Shown here one piece after another: positions 27,106-34,980 of a stretch of DNA of 64,000 nt. How positions within the stretch are numbered: position 1 is the first letter of the stretch; the number at the start of each line of letters is the position of its first letter. The translations under genes and the position numbers were made by a program. The notes beneath the pieces were generated by a model that did no database searches, was not told the DNA's origin, and saw only the letters and a program-made list of their open reading frames with translations. This DNA is from an uncultured Oscillospiraceae bacterium (lineage in GTDB: Bacteria > Bacillota > Clostridia > Oscillospirales > Acutalibacteraceae), in contig URCA01000008.1 in the NCBI GenBank assembly GCA_900546265.1, positions 62,001 through 126,000 of the forward strand, in the 5' to 3' direction.

Positions 27106-27678
27106 ATGAATAGGTCTTTGGCACTGCTCTGTTCTCTTTTTCTTACCTTGTTGTGTTTGGCAGGGTGTGAGAACAAATCAAATCCATCGAGCTATCAGGA
27201 AAACAGCGGACATAGTATAATAGATAGTGCAGAAGCCTCGACAGCTTCGTCGTCTGCAACAACAGTAGCAAGCGAGCCGGTATCCTCTCAAAAAATCCCT
27301 TATGTAGTAAGCGCCTCTATACGGGTGTTCTCAAGGGACACTGAGGTCTTTGAGGGAAAACTTATTCAAAGCAAAAGCCAGCTGGATCAACTTCAACTGG
27401 ATAGCAACTATCCCACTGAAAAATATTCGGATGAATATTTTTCAGAAAAAGCCTTACTCATGCTCTATATCACACTAGAAAGCGGCTCCATGAAATTGCA
27501 AATAGACGATATTGCTGCAAATGGGGATTCTCTGGCTGTCCACTATACTTCAATATGCCCAAACCCGCACACCGCCGATATGGCATACTGGCGTGTACTG
27601 TTGGAAGTAAGCGGCGACGATGTTGAAGGCATCCGTTCTATAAGAGGAGAACGACGCAACGAAACCCTCCCCTCCTGA
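27106..27678 (+). CDS. Putative lipoprotein of unknown function
   Basis: A 190-aa protein with a type II signal: MNRSLALLCSLFLTLLCLAGCE, lipobox LAGC. A Ser/Ala/Thr-rich linker (about 24-65) leads to a compact domain (YVVSASIRVF ... EKALLMLYITLESGSMKLQI ... MAYWRVLLEVSGDDVE). I recognise no family. It is cotranscribed with the S8 peptidase and shares its AT-rich composition, so it may be a partner or inhibitor; that is inference. Confidence 0.75.
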   Translation: MNRSLALLCSLFLTLLCLAGCENKSNPSSYQENSGHSIIDSAEASTASSSATTVASEPVSSQKIPYVVSASIRVFSRDTEVFEGKLIQSKSQLDQLQLDSNYPTEKYSDEYFSEKALLMLYITLESGSMKLQIDDIAANGDSLAVHYTSICPNPHTADMAYWRVLLEVSGDDVEGIRSIRGERRNETLPS

Positions 27679-27701
27679 GTTTTTCCGATTATACGTAGCC
27701 A

Positions 27702-27743
27702 AAAGCCTTGGAGCGCCTTTTTCACGGAGAGCTCCAAGGCTTT
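27702..27743 (+). terminator. Terminator after the peptidase-lipoprotein operon
   Basis: A 13-bp stem (AAAGCCTTGGAGC / GCTCCAAGGCTTT) with a T-rich loop. The insertion sequence begins four bases after it. Confidence 0.75.
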
Positions 27744-27746
27744 CTA

Positions 27747-29118
27747 GGCTCTATAATAAATATTGGGGTAACGAATAGAGCATCTAGAAAATAAAAGTAG
27801 AGCATATTCGAAAAAACCTGTAAAATGGAATTGCTTAGACACCATTTTTGGAGGTAATCGAATATGCTCTACACTCATTTTACAGAAAAGTTGCTTGGAT
27901 TAAAAGGGGTAATCGTAAAAAATATTACACAGCCCCCGGAATATACCTCAATAGACATTGAAATAGAACCGAAACCCCATAATTGTCCTTGTTGCGGTAC
28001 CGCGACAAGAACAATCCACGACTACCGGCAGCAAAAAATCAAGGACATTCCTGCGTTTGGCAAGCATATCGTGCTGTATCTGCGAAAAAGAAGATACAAA
28101 TGTCCAAACTGTGGGAAACGATTCTATGAAGCAAATGGTTTTCTTCCGAAGTATCACCGTATGACTAACCGGCTGTGTGCCTATGTAATACAGCAACTCA
28201 CGGATGTCCGTTCTTTCTCCAGCGTCGCGCGGGAGGTTAACCTCTCTGTGTCTACGGTGATCCGTCTTATTTGATCTGGTACAATACGCACCACGTAAAC
28301 TTCCCTCTGTGCTCTCCATTGATGAATTCAAAGGCAACACAGACAGAGAAAAATATCAATGCATCATCACGGATCCCGTTAACAGGCGGATCCTGGACAT
28401 ATTACCAAGCCGGGAAAAGCACAAATTAACGGCATATTTCAAGGGGTTTGATCGATCTGGAACAATGTACTTCGTTAGCGATATGTGGGCTACCTATGCG
28501 GATATATCGGATACATTCTTTAAAAATGCCACCTTTGTTGTGGACAAATACCATTACATACGACAGGTAATCTGGGCGTTTGAAGCTATTAGAAAAGACA
28601 TTCAGAAACAACTCTGGCCTAGTAGACGCAAATATTTTAAGCGTTCCAGAACCCTGCTGAACAAGCGTTATGAATTTCTTTCCGATGAGCAAAGGCAGCA
28701 GGTGAATATTATGCTATATTCCAGTGAAATGCTGAGCAATGCCTATTGGATGAAAGAAAGTTTCTTAATGTTATTGGACTGCAAGGACAGCAACAGTGCT
28801 CGAAAGCAATTGTCTGATTGGGTAATGGCGGCATCCAATTCGGGAATAAAGCGGTTTGAAGAGTGCTCGAAAACCATGGTGAACTGGTCAGTAGGTATAC
28901 TGAATTCCTTTGACTGCAGCTATACAAACGGCTTCACAGAGGGGTGTAACAACAAAATCAAGGTGCTGAAAAGAAACGCTTACGGCTACAGAAACTTTAA
29001 CAGGTTCAGAAACCGTATCCTTCACATCTTTAACCACGACAAAAATGAGGTTGCGTAATCCCCACCTCATCCATGCAGTTTCATTTCATGGGCTTACCCC
29101 AACTATTGACATAGAGCC
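27747..29118 (+). mobile_element. ISL3-family insertion sequence (frameshifted)
   Basis: A 1372-bp element. Its ends form imperfect 25-bp inverted repeats: both begin GGCTCTAT and share TTGGGGTAA after eight bases. Inside is an ISL3-type transposase reading frame broken by one extra base. No clear 8-bp target duplication flanks it (gctttcta left, tgaaaaat right), so the flanks may have been rearranged. It sits immediately after a terminator, at the edge of the AT-rich island. Confidence 0.85.
27864..29058 (+). pseudogene. ISL3-family transposase, disrupted by a +1 frameshift
   Basis: The N-terminal piece (27864-28274) has the zinc-finger region CPCCGTATRTIHDYRQQ ... YKCPNCGKRFYE and an HTH, ending STVIRLI-stop. 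The second frame (from 28278 on; 28309-29058 from its first ATG) continues FDLVQYAPRKLPSVLSIDEFKGN..., the DDE catalytic region, to the usual C-terminus. Dropping one base near 28270 (CTTATTTGAT) restores a full protein of about 398 aa. Most likely a decayed gene; the shifty ATT-TGA site leaves a small chance of programmed +1 frameshifting. Confidence 0.85.
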
Positions 29119-29174
29119 TGAAAAATCTGGACGACCTGCCCCATTGGTCCTGGCTGGACTAATCGAAAATAGCA

Positions 29175-29213
29175 CAGAGGCGCCGGCTGCTTATACAGCA
29201 GCCGGCGCCTCTG
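29175..29213. terminator. Strong hairpin terminator after trxA
   Basis: A 16-bp perfect stem (left arm CAGAGGCGCCGGCTGC). On the minus strand it follows the trxA stop. Confidence 0.75.
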
Positions 29214-29237
29214 TTATCGATGTCATTTTTAGACTGT

Positions 29238-29558
29238 TCAGACCAGCTTGTCCAGCTCGGTCGCAAACGTCTCGAAAGGCCGCGCCCCCACCAGGGTGGA
29301 AGCCAGCTTGCCGTCCTTGAACAGCAGGATGCTGGGAACGCTCTGTACATTGTAGGCGGCGGCTAGATCCGGCTCCTCGTCGATATCCACCTTCCCCACG
29401 GTCACTTTGCCCGCATAAGATTCCGCCACCTTTTCGATGACCGGCGCCACCATCTTGCAGGGCATGCACCAGGTCGCGAAAAAGTCCACCAGCACCACGC
29501 CGGGCTGCGCCAAGGCGGCTTCGAAATGATCGCTGTCGAAATGATTGACATTTGCCAT
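29238..29558 (-). CDS. trxA: Thioredoxin (WCMPC active site)
   Basis: A 106-aa thioredoxin fold: VVLVDFFATWCMPCKMVAPVIEKVAES, the cis-proline loop NVQSVPSILLFKDG, and GARPFETFATELDKLV. The redox cysteines are C31 and C34. The motif is CMPC instead of the usual CGPC, which may alter redox potential. AAAGGAAG lies before the ATG. It lies next to a thioredoxin-reductase-like gene, separated by a palindromic element. Confidence 0.93.
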   Translation of the reverse strand: MANVNHFDSDHFEAALAQPGVVLVDFFATWCMPCKMVAPVIEKVAESYAGKVTVGKVDIDEEPDLAAAYNVQSVPSILLFKDGKLASTLVGARPFETFATELDKLV

Positions 29559-29577
29559 AATTGCACTTCCTTTCTAG

Positions 29578-29733
29578 TACCCTGCGTCAGCTAAAACATG
29601 AGATAAACGCGCAGGGATTTTTTCGCCAGACAAGGCGGATGATTGAGAAAAGCTGCCGCTTTTCGAATGAAGACAACGCAGGATGGCGGAAAAAGCTCCA
29701 GCGTATATCCTCGCTTTTAGATGACGCCGGGTA
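29578..29733. repeat. 156-bp palindromic MITE-like element upstream of trxA
   Basis: The two ends are inverted copies: TACCCTGCGTCAGCTAAAA on the left against TACCCGGCGTCATCTAAAA (complement of the right). The similarity extends, with interruptions, over about 50 bp on each side. The centre is the hairpin GAAAAGC-TGC-CGCTTTTC (29647-29664, 18 nt). AAGGCG lies before it and CAACGCAG exactly 9 nt after it; the same core occurs at 34863-34913. The element has no coding frame that I would defend. Confidence 0.7.
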
Positions 29734-29764
29734 CTCGCCGCGCGAAGAATGCCTCCGCGCCGTT

Positions 29765-30601
29765 TTACCCTTTGGCCGCCTCTTGGGCGGCTATGAGTCC
29801 CTCGCCCACCGCCTTGGCAATCTGCAGCGGCTTGCCCGTGCAGTCGCCCGCAGCGTACAGGCCGGGAATATTGGTCTCCTGGCGGCGGTTCACCTTGACG
29901 AACCGACCGTCCAGCTCCAGGCCGGGCACCAGTGCGTCCGGGGCCATGACCTCCCGCAGAACGAACACCACGTCGCAGGGAATCTGCTCCCCGTCGGCCA
30001 CGAACCCCTCCAGCCGGCCATCCCCCTGGATCGCCATGCTGCGGGCCGTCCGGTGGCCGATCCCCGGGGCCAGCCCGTCCAGCTCCTGGCGGGTAATCAC
30101 CGTCACCCGCACGCCAATCCCCTGCAGGAAATTGGCTTCTTCCCTCAGATCGGCGGCGTTGCCGGTGACCACGGCGGTCTTGCCCCGGTAGAGCATCCCG
30201 TCACAGGTGGCGCAGTAGCTGACTCCCTGCCCCACCAGCGCCGCCTCTCCGGGCAGCGGCGTGCCGGCCATCGCGCCGGTCGCCAGGATCACCCGCTTGC
30301 CTTCCACCGGCGTGTCGCCGAGCCCCACCAGGAACTTGTCCTCGAGGGGCAGCACCGATACCACCCGGCCGGATAGGAAAGCCGCCCCGGCCTCCTCGGC
30401 CTCGGCGTGCATCCTGTCCAGCATCTCTCCGCCGGACAGGCCCCGCATCCCCAGATAGTTGTCCACCACCCGGGCGCGGAACAAGGGGTTGAGCCTGCGA
30501 TCGTTGGTCAGCACGGCGCAGGTCTTGCCCCGTGCCGCGGCGTTGACCGCCGCCGACAGCCCGGCCGGGCCGCCACCGACGATCACAATATCATACGGCA
30601 T
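29765..30601 (-). CDS. Thioredoxin reductase-like NAD(P)/FAD oxidoreductase
   Basis: A 278-aa flavoprotein: FAD-binding MPYDIVIVGGGPAGLSAAVNAA, redox-active YCATCDG (C130, C133), NAD(P) region around AVVTGNAADLREEANFL, and C-terminal GLYAAGDCTGKPLQIAKAVGEGLIAA. It is shorter than the usual 305-320 aa of TrxB, so it may be a variant that pairs with the nearby CMPC thioredoxin. It starts 3 nt after the copA stop, so it belongs to the copper operon transcript. Confidence 0.87.
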   Translation of the reverse strand: MPYDIVIVGGGPAGLSAAVNAAARGKTCAVLTNDRRLNPLFRARVVDNYLGMRGLSGGEMLDRMHAEAEEAGAAFLSGRVVSVLPLEDKFLVGLGDTPVEGKRVILATGAMAGTPLPGEAALVGQGVSYCATCDGMLYRGKTAVVTGNAADLREEANFLQGIGVRVTVITRQELDGLAPGIGHRTARSMAIQGDGRLEGFVADGEQIPCDVVFVLREVMAPDALVPGLELDGRFVKVNRRQETNIPGLYAAGDCTGKPLQIAKAVGEGLIAAQEAAKG

Positions 30602-30604
30602 CCG

Positions 30605-32755
30605 TCATCCCCGCCTTTCCAGTCGGCTTTTTTTCAGCAGCATGGAATTGGTCACCACCGACACCGAGCTGAAAGCCATGGCCGCCCCCGCGATGATGGG
30701 GTCGAGGAAGCCCAAGGCCGCCACCGGGATCCCGATGATGTTGTAGAAAAACGCCCAGAACAGATTCTGCTTGATTTTCCTCATGGTCGCCCGGGACAGC
30801 TGCACCGCCGTGGCCAGGGCGGAAATCCCGCCCCCCACCAGCACCACGTCTCCCGACTCCATGGCGATATCGGTGCCGCCGCCCATGGCAAAGCCCACGT
30901 CGGCCGCTGCCAGCGCCGGGGCGTCATTGATGCCGTCCCCCGCCATGGCGACCACCAGCCCTTCGGCCCGGTATCCCTCCACGGCCTCCACCTTGCCCTC
31001 GGGCAATACGCCGGCCACCACCTCGTCAATGCCGACCTGCCGGCCGATGGCCGCCGCCGTGCGGGGATTATCCCCCGTCACCATGATGGTACGGATCCCG
31101 AGCCGCTGCAGGGAATCCAAGGCGGCCCGGGAGGTATCCCGTACCGGATCGGCCACGGCGATAACCGCCGCCAGCCGATCGTCCACCGCCATGAGCAGCA
31201 CGGTCTTTCCCTGCTCCTCCAGCGGCCGCACGTCGGTCTCCACGGCAATGCCCGCTTCCTCCATCAGCCGCCGGTTGCCCAGCCGGATGGTCTTTCCCTC
31301 CACCTGGGCGGATACGCCCCGCCCGGTCAGGGACTGGAAATCCTTCGCCCCGGCCAGCTCCCCGTCGAAACTGTCCGTCACCGCCCGGGCGACCGGATGC
31401 TCCGACAGCTGTTCCACCGACGCGGCCAGCCGCAGCGCTTCCCGCTCCGGCAGTCCGTAGGCGATCAAATCGGTCACCGTGGGCTTCCCCTCGGTGATGG
31501 TGCCGGTCTTATCCAGAATCATCACCTGAATCCGGCAGGCGGTTTCCAGCGCGTCGGCGCTCTTGATCAAAATCCCCATGCCGGCCGCCCGGCCGGTTCC
31601 CACCATCAGCGCCGTGGGCGTGGCCAATCCCAGGGAACAGGGGCAGGCGATGACCAGCACCGCTACCGCCCGGGTCACGGCCTGCGCTACATCCCGGGTA
31701 AGGAGCGCCGTCAGCAAGAAGGTCAGCAGCGCGATCCCTATCACCGCCGGCACAAAAATCGCCGATACCTTGTCCGCGATCCGCTGGATGTGCGCCTTGG
31801 AGGACTGGGCCTCCTCCACCAGCCGGATAATCCCGGCCAGCATGGTGTCCCGGCCCACGCCCTCGGCCCGGATGGTCAGCGCGCCCGCGCCGTTGACCGT
31901 GCCGCCGAATACCTTGTCGTCCGGCTGCTTGTCCACCGGCATGCTCTCGCCCGTGAGCATGGACTCGTCCACCGCCGATTTTCCGGTCAGCACCACGCCG
32001 TCCACCGACAGGCTCTCCCCCGGGCGCACCAGCACGGTGTCTCCCTGCACGACCTCCGCCGCCGGGATTTCCGTCTCCCTGCCGTCCCGCAGCACCGTCG
32101 CGGTCTTGGGCTGCAGGTTCATCAGCAGCTCAATGGCCGCCGAGGTCTTGCTCCTCGCCCGCGTCTCCAGCAGCTTGCCCAGCAGGATGAGGGTGATGAT
32201 GATGGCCCCGCTCTCAAAATACAAATGCCCGCCGCCGGACAGCACGTTGTACAGGCTGTAGCCATAGGCCGCCGTGGTTCCTAGGGCCACCAGCACATCC
32301 ATGCTTGGGCTGCGGTTTTTCAGCGACAGAAAAGCTCCCTTGTAAAACCGCCACCCCACCACGAACTGCACAGGCGTCGCCAGTATCAGCTGCAGCCAGC
32401 CATTGTGCAGGATATGGGTCAGATGGGCGTTCGGCGCCGCGAACATCAGCACCATCATCAGCATGAAGGGCGCCGACAGCACCGCCGCTATCACAAACGT
32501 GACGGTCAGCGCGGTCAATTCCCGCTTGCGGAAGGTGGCCTTGTCCTCCACCACGCTGTATCCGGAAGCGCGGATGGCCTTCTCCATCTTTTTGCGGTCG
32601 GTCCTGGCCGGATCGTAGGTGATTTCAGCCCGCTCGTTGGCATAGCTGACGGTCGCTTGATCCACGCCCTCCAGCCCCTTAAGAGCATGCTCCACCGCCG
32701 CGGAGCAGCGCACACAGGTCATGCCGCCGATTTGCAGGGTAATCGTTTCGGTCAT
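30605..32755 (-). CDS. copA: Copper-translocating P1B-type ATPase
   Basis: A 716-aa membrane pump. It has one N-terminal heavy-metal domain (IGGMTCVRCSAAVEHAL, CxxC), about eight helices, the TGESMPVDK actuator motif, the IACPCSLGLATPTALMVG CPC transport site, the phosphorylated aspartate in ILDKTGTITEGKPTV, and MVTGDNPRTA / MAGDGINDAPALAAADVG. It exports Cu(I) from the cytoplasm. It follows a copper chaperone gene by 15 nt. Confidence 0.95.
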   Translation of the reverse strand: MTETITLQIGGMTCVRCSAAVEHALKGLEGVDQATVSYANERAEITYDPARTDRKKMEKAIRASGYSVVEDKATFRKRELTALTVTFVIAAVLSAPFMLMMVLMFAAPNAHLTHILHNGWLQLILATPVQFVVGWRFYKGAFLSLKNRSPSMDVLVALGTTAAYGYSLYNVLSGGGHLYFESGAIIITLILLGKLLETRARSKTSAAIELLMNLQPKTATVLRDGRETEIPAAEVVQGDTVLVRPGESLSVDGVVLTGKSAVDESMLTGESMPVDKQPDDKVFGGTVNGAGALTIRAEGVGRDTMLAGIIRLVEEAQSSKAHIQRIADKVSAIFVPAVIGIALLTFLLTALLTRDVAQAVTRAVAVLVIACPCSLGLATPTALMVGTGRAAGMGILIKSADALETACRIQVMILDKTGTITEGKPTVTDLIAYGLPEREALRLAASVEQLSEHPVARAVTDSFDGELAGAKDFQSLTGRGVSAQVEGKTIRLGNRRLMEEAGIAVETDVRPLEEQGKTVLLMAVDDRLAAVIAVADPVRDTSRAALDSLQRLGIRTIMVTGDNPRTAAAIGRQVGIDEVVAGVLPEGKVEAVEGYRAEGLVVAMAGDGINDAPALAAADVGFAMGGGTDIAMESGDVVLVGGGISALATAVQLSRATMRKIKQNLFWAFFYNIIGIPVAALGFLDPIIAGAAMAFSSVSVVTNSMLLKKSRLERRG

Positions 32756-32770
32756 AGCGTCCCTTTCTGC

Positions 32771-32989
32771 TTACCTCGCCGTGTAGCCGGCGGCTTCCAC
32801 CGCCTTGACCAGCTCCTCTTTCCCGGTCTTGGCCGGCACATAGGTCACCTGGGCGCTTTTCGCCTCCAGGCTGACCTTTGCGCTTTTCACGCCCTTGACC
32901 GCTTTCAAGGCCTCCTGTACATGCTGGACGCAGTGCGGGCAGGTCATGCCCTCCACCTGCAGGGTCAGGGTCTCGGTTTTGTCAAACAT
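32771..32989 (-). CDS. copZ: Copper chaperone (HMA domain)
   Basis: A 72-aa single heavy-metal-associated domain: LQVEGMTCPHCVQHVQEALKAVKGV (CxxC) and a C-terminal LVKAVEAAGYTAR. It should hand Cu(I) to CopA. The ATG at 32989 overlaps the end of the upstream membrane gene by 8 nt and has AAGGAG upstream, which favours translational coupling. Confidence 0.92.
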   Translation of the reverse strand: MFDKTETLTLQVEGMTCPHCVQHVQEALKAVKGVKSAKVSLEAKSAQVTYVPAKTGKEELVKAVEAAGYTAR

Positions 32990-33584
32990 TGTCGCTGTCT
33001 CCTTCCTCGGCTTGGGAATTTTCAAAGCCTTCCACGGCGGCGGCCCCGCCGTCCGCCGCGGCGTACTTTTCGATCTTCATCATATGGCCGGTGCCGATCA
33101 ACACGGCCATGGCCACCGCCAGCACCACAAAACCGGCCTGCACGCCGATCCGTTTGCCCACACTCTTTTCCCGGGTAGAGCAAGCCAGTATAACCGAACG
33201 AACCCAGAAGGGCACCGGCAGCGCCGTCAGCAGCACCACATTGACATTCATCGCCGTGTATCCGCTTTCGGTAAACGTTCCCTCCAGCCCGCCGAAATTG
33301 ACGATGGTCATCACCGCCGCAATCATGAAAGCGAAGCCGATCACCAGGAAAAACACCGAATCCCAGACATGCTGCCGATGCCGGCGGGTGTAGGACATGA
33401 GGGAATACACCCCCACGCCCAGCAGGACGGCCGCCGTCAGGAACAGAAGAACGTTGGATCGCACATAGGCTTCCTCCATTTGCCCCTCCGTATGCATCGC
33501 CGCCTGAAAAAGTACGGATATGACCAGGAGAAGCGCCGTCAGGCACTCATAAGCGATCGCCTTGGCAAATCGGGATATGTTCAT
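32982..33584 (-). CDS. Four-helix membrane protein in the copper operon, unknown function
   Basis: A 200-aa protein with about four transmembrane helices (AIAYECLTALLLVISVLFQAA; VLLFLTAAVLLGVGVYSLMSY; SVFFLVIGFAFMIAAVMTIVNF; GVQAGFVVLAVAMAVLIGTGH) and an acidic C-terminal tail. It has no CxxC or Met-rich copper motif that I can see. First gene of an operon with copZ, copA and a TrxB-like gene, with AGGAG before its ATG. A role in copper handling is inferred from context only. Confidence 0.75.
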   Translation of the reverse strand: MNISRFAKAIAYECLTALLLVISVLFQAAMHTEGQMEEAYVRSNVLLFLTAAVLLGVGVYSLMSYTRRHRQHVWDSVFFLVIGFAFMIAAVMTIVNFGGLEGTFTESGYTAMNVNVVLLTALPVPFWVRSVILACSTREKSVGKRIGVQAGFVVLAVAMAVLIGTGHMMKIEKYAAADGGAAAVEGFENSQAEEGDSDNV

Positions 33585-33672
33585 GGGTATGAGCACTCCT
33601 TTCACACGTCCGCCGGCTGTCCGGCAGGCTGATATGTCCTTGTGGCGCCGCGTACGCTTTCGCGGCGATTTC

Positions 33673-33773
33673 TAAATAAGCGCTGAAAAAATCACGCCCG
33701 GCGGCTCAGCCTTGGCTTGGTGAGGAAATCTCCCGCACCAAGCCAACCACTGGATTTCATCATCGCTTACCTA
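33673..33773. repeat. TAGGTAAGCG palindromic element, copy 2 (101 bp)
   Basis: Read on the minus strand it starts TAGGTAAGCGATGATGAAAT, contains CCAGTGG, an internal hairpin with arms GGCTTGGTG / CACCAAGCC, then GCTGAGCCG and GGCGTGATTT, and ends GCGCTTATTTA. It shares this layout with the copy at 59126. Its first TAG is the stop codon of the PfkB-family gene. Ends TA...TA fit a TA target duplication. Confidence 0.8.
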
Positions 33774-34724
33774 GGCCATGACCTCCGCCTGGATCTGGGG
33801 CAGCAAAGCGGCGGCGGATGCCTTGTCGGCCACGTCGGTACCGTCCTTCATGGCACTGGCCGTGCCGCAGGCTGCCGCCAGCCGACAGCATTCCAGCTGG
33901 CTCTTGCCCTTGACAAAGCCGACGATATACCCCGCCAGCGTGCTGTCTCCGGCGCCCACCGTGGATTTCACCTCCACCTTGGGCACCATGGCGCGAATGG
34001 TCTCCCCCGGGCCGTTCTCGGTATCCCGGCTGACGCAGACCAGCCCGTTTCCTCCCAGGGATACCAGCACGTTTTCCACTCCCGCATCGGCCAGCCGCCG
34101 CGCCGCCGAAACCACGTCGGTGATGGTGGTGCCCGGCACCTCCACCACATGCCGCAGCTCGTGGATGTTGGGCTTGATGAGCCAGGGGGATATACGGCGG
34201 TACTGCTCCAAGGTGAACAAATCGGTGTCCACGGCCACCAGCGCCCCCGCGTTTTTCACCGCCAGAATCAGCTCCAGATAATCCTGGGGCGTGATGTTCT
34301 CCGGCAGGCTGCCGCCGAAGGCTACGATGTCCCCCGGCTTCATCCTGGACTGGATCAGGGCCATCAGCGCCCCCACCATCATGGTGGACATGGACAGGCC
34401 CTTGCGGTTGAGCTTGATCGTCTGCTCCTCATAGCGCAGGGTCAGGTTTTCCCGCACCACGCCCTCCACCTGGAGCACCTCATAGCGCAGCCCGTCCTTC
34501 TCGAGGTACCGGCAAAACTCGGCGTGGTTGTCCTTCCCCGCCACCGCCAGGCACAGGTTGTCCAATCCATAGGACTGCACGACCCGGGAGACGTTGATGC
34601 CCTTGCCTCCCACGCCCCGGCTTTCATCCGTCACCCGGTTGGCCTCGTCGGTGCGCAGGCCGTCCAGCCAGAGGGTGACGTCGATGGATGGGCTGAGGGT
34701 GACGGTGATAATTCCTCTGTGCAT
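33771..34724 (-). CDS. 1-phosphofructokinase/tagatose-6-phosphate kinase (PfkB family)
   Basis: A 317-aa PfkB sugar kinase. It starts MHRGIITVTLSPSIDVTLWLDGL and has RGVGGKGINVSRVVQSYG (GGKGIN substrate motif) and the anionic-hole motif VKSTVGAGDSTLAGYIVGF. This fits the FruK/LacC subgroup, so fructose 1-phosphate or tagatose 6-phosphate is the likely substrate. No PTS gene is nearby. The ATG at 34724 has AAGGGGA 6 nt upstream. Its stop TAG lies inside a repeat end. Confidence 0.9.
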   Translation of the reverse strand: MHRGIITVTLSPSIDVTLWLDGLRTDEANRVTDESRGVGGKGINVSRVVQSYGLDNLCLAVAGKDNHAEFCRYLEKDGLRYEVLQVEGVVRENLTLRYEEQTIKLNRKGLSMSTMMVGALMALIQSRMKPGDIVAFGGSLPENITPQDYLELILAVKNAGALVAVDTDLFTLEQYRRISPWLIKPNIHELRHVVEVPGTTITDVVSAARRLADAGVENVLVSLGGNGLVCVSRDTENGPGETIRAMVPKVEVKSTVGAGDSTLAGYIVGFVKGKSQLECCRLAAACGTASAMKDGTDVADKASAAALLPQIQAEVMA

Positions 34725-34804
34725 GTCGCTTCCCCTTTTCTGTCCCGTCCCCGCCGCCGTCTTTTCGGCGGTGGGGCCCGCAATATCCGCCGTTTGGCGA
34801 AACC

Positions 34805-34970
34805 TAGGTAAGCGATGATTTAATGGCGTGTGCGGATTGACGAGCACAATTTTGACGGTTTCAAGGCGAAAAAGCACCGAAAAGCGGACGCTTTTCAAGG
34901 TTTCTCAACGCAGAAACAGGTAAAATTTTCCGTCAAGGCGCTTGCGCGGGATTACATCATCACTTACCTA
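34805..34970. repeat. 166-bp palindromic element between cysS and the PfkB gene
   Basis: Ends are 20-bp inverted repeats, 18 of 20 matching: TAGGTAAGCGATGATTTAAT left and the complement of ATTACATCATCACTTACCTA right. These termini match the shorter TAGGTAAGCG elements, but the interior is different: TTGACGG ... CCGTCAA arms around a core with AAGGCG, the hairpin GAAAAGCG-GA-CGCTTTTC (34879-34896) and, 9 nt later, CAACGCAG. That core also occurs in the 29578 element. A further hairpin lies at about 34750-34776, before the kinase start. Confidence 0.75.
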
Positions 34971-34980
34971 GCACCGGCTG

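Noticed and set aside
27739..29126. Target-site duplication of the insertion sequence
   Set aside because: The eight bases flanking each end do not match.
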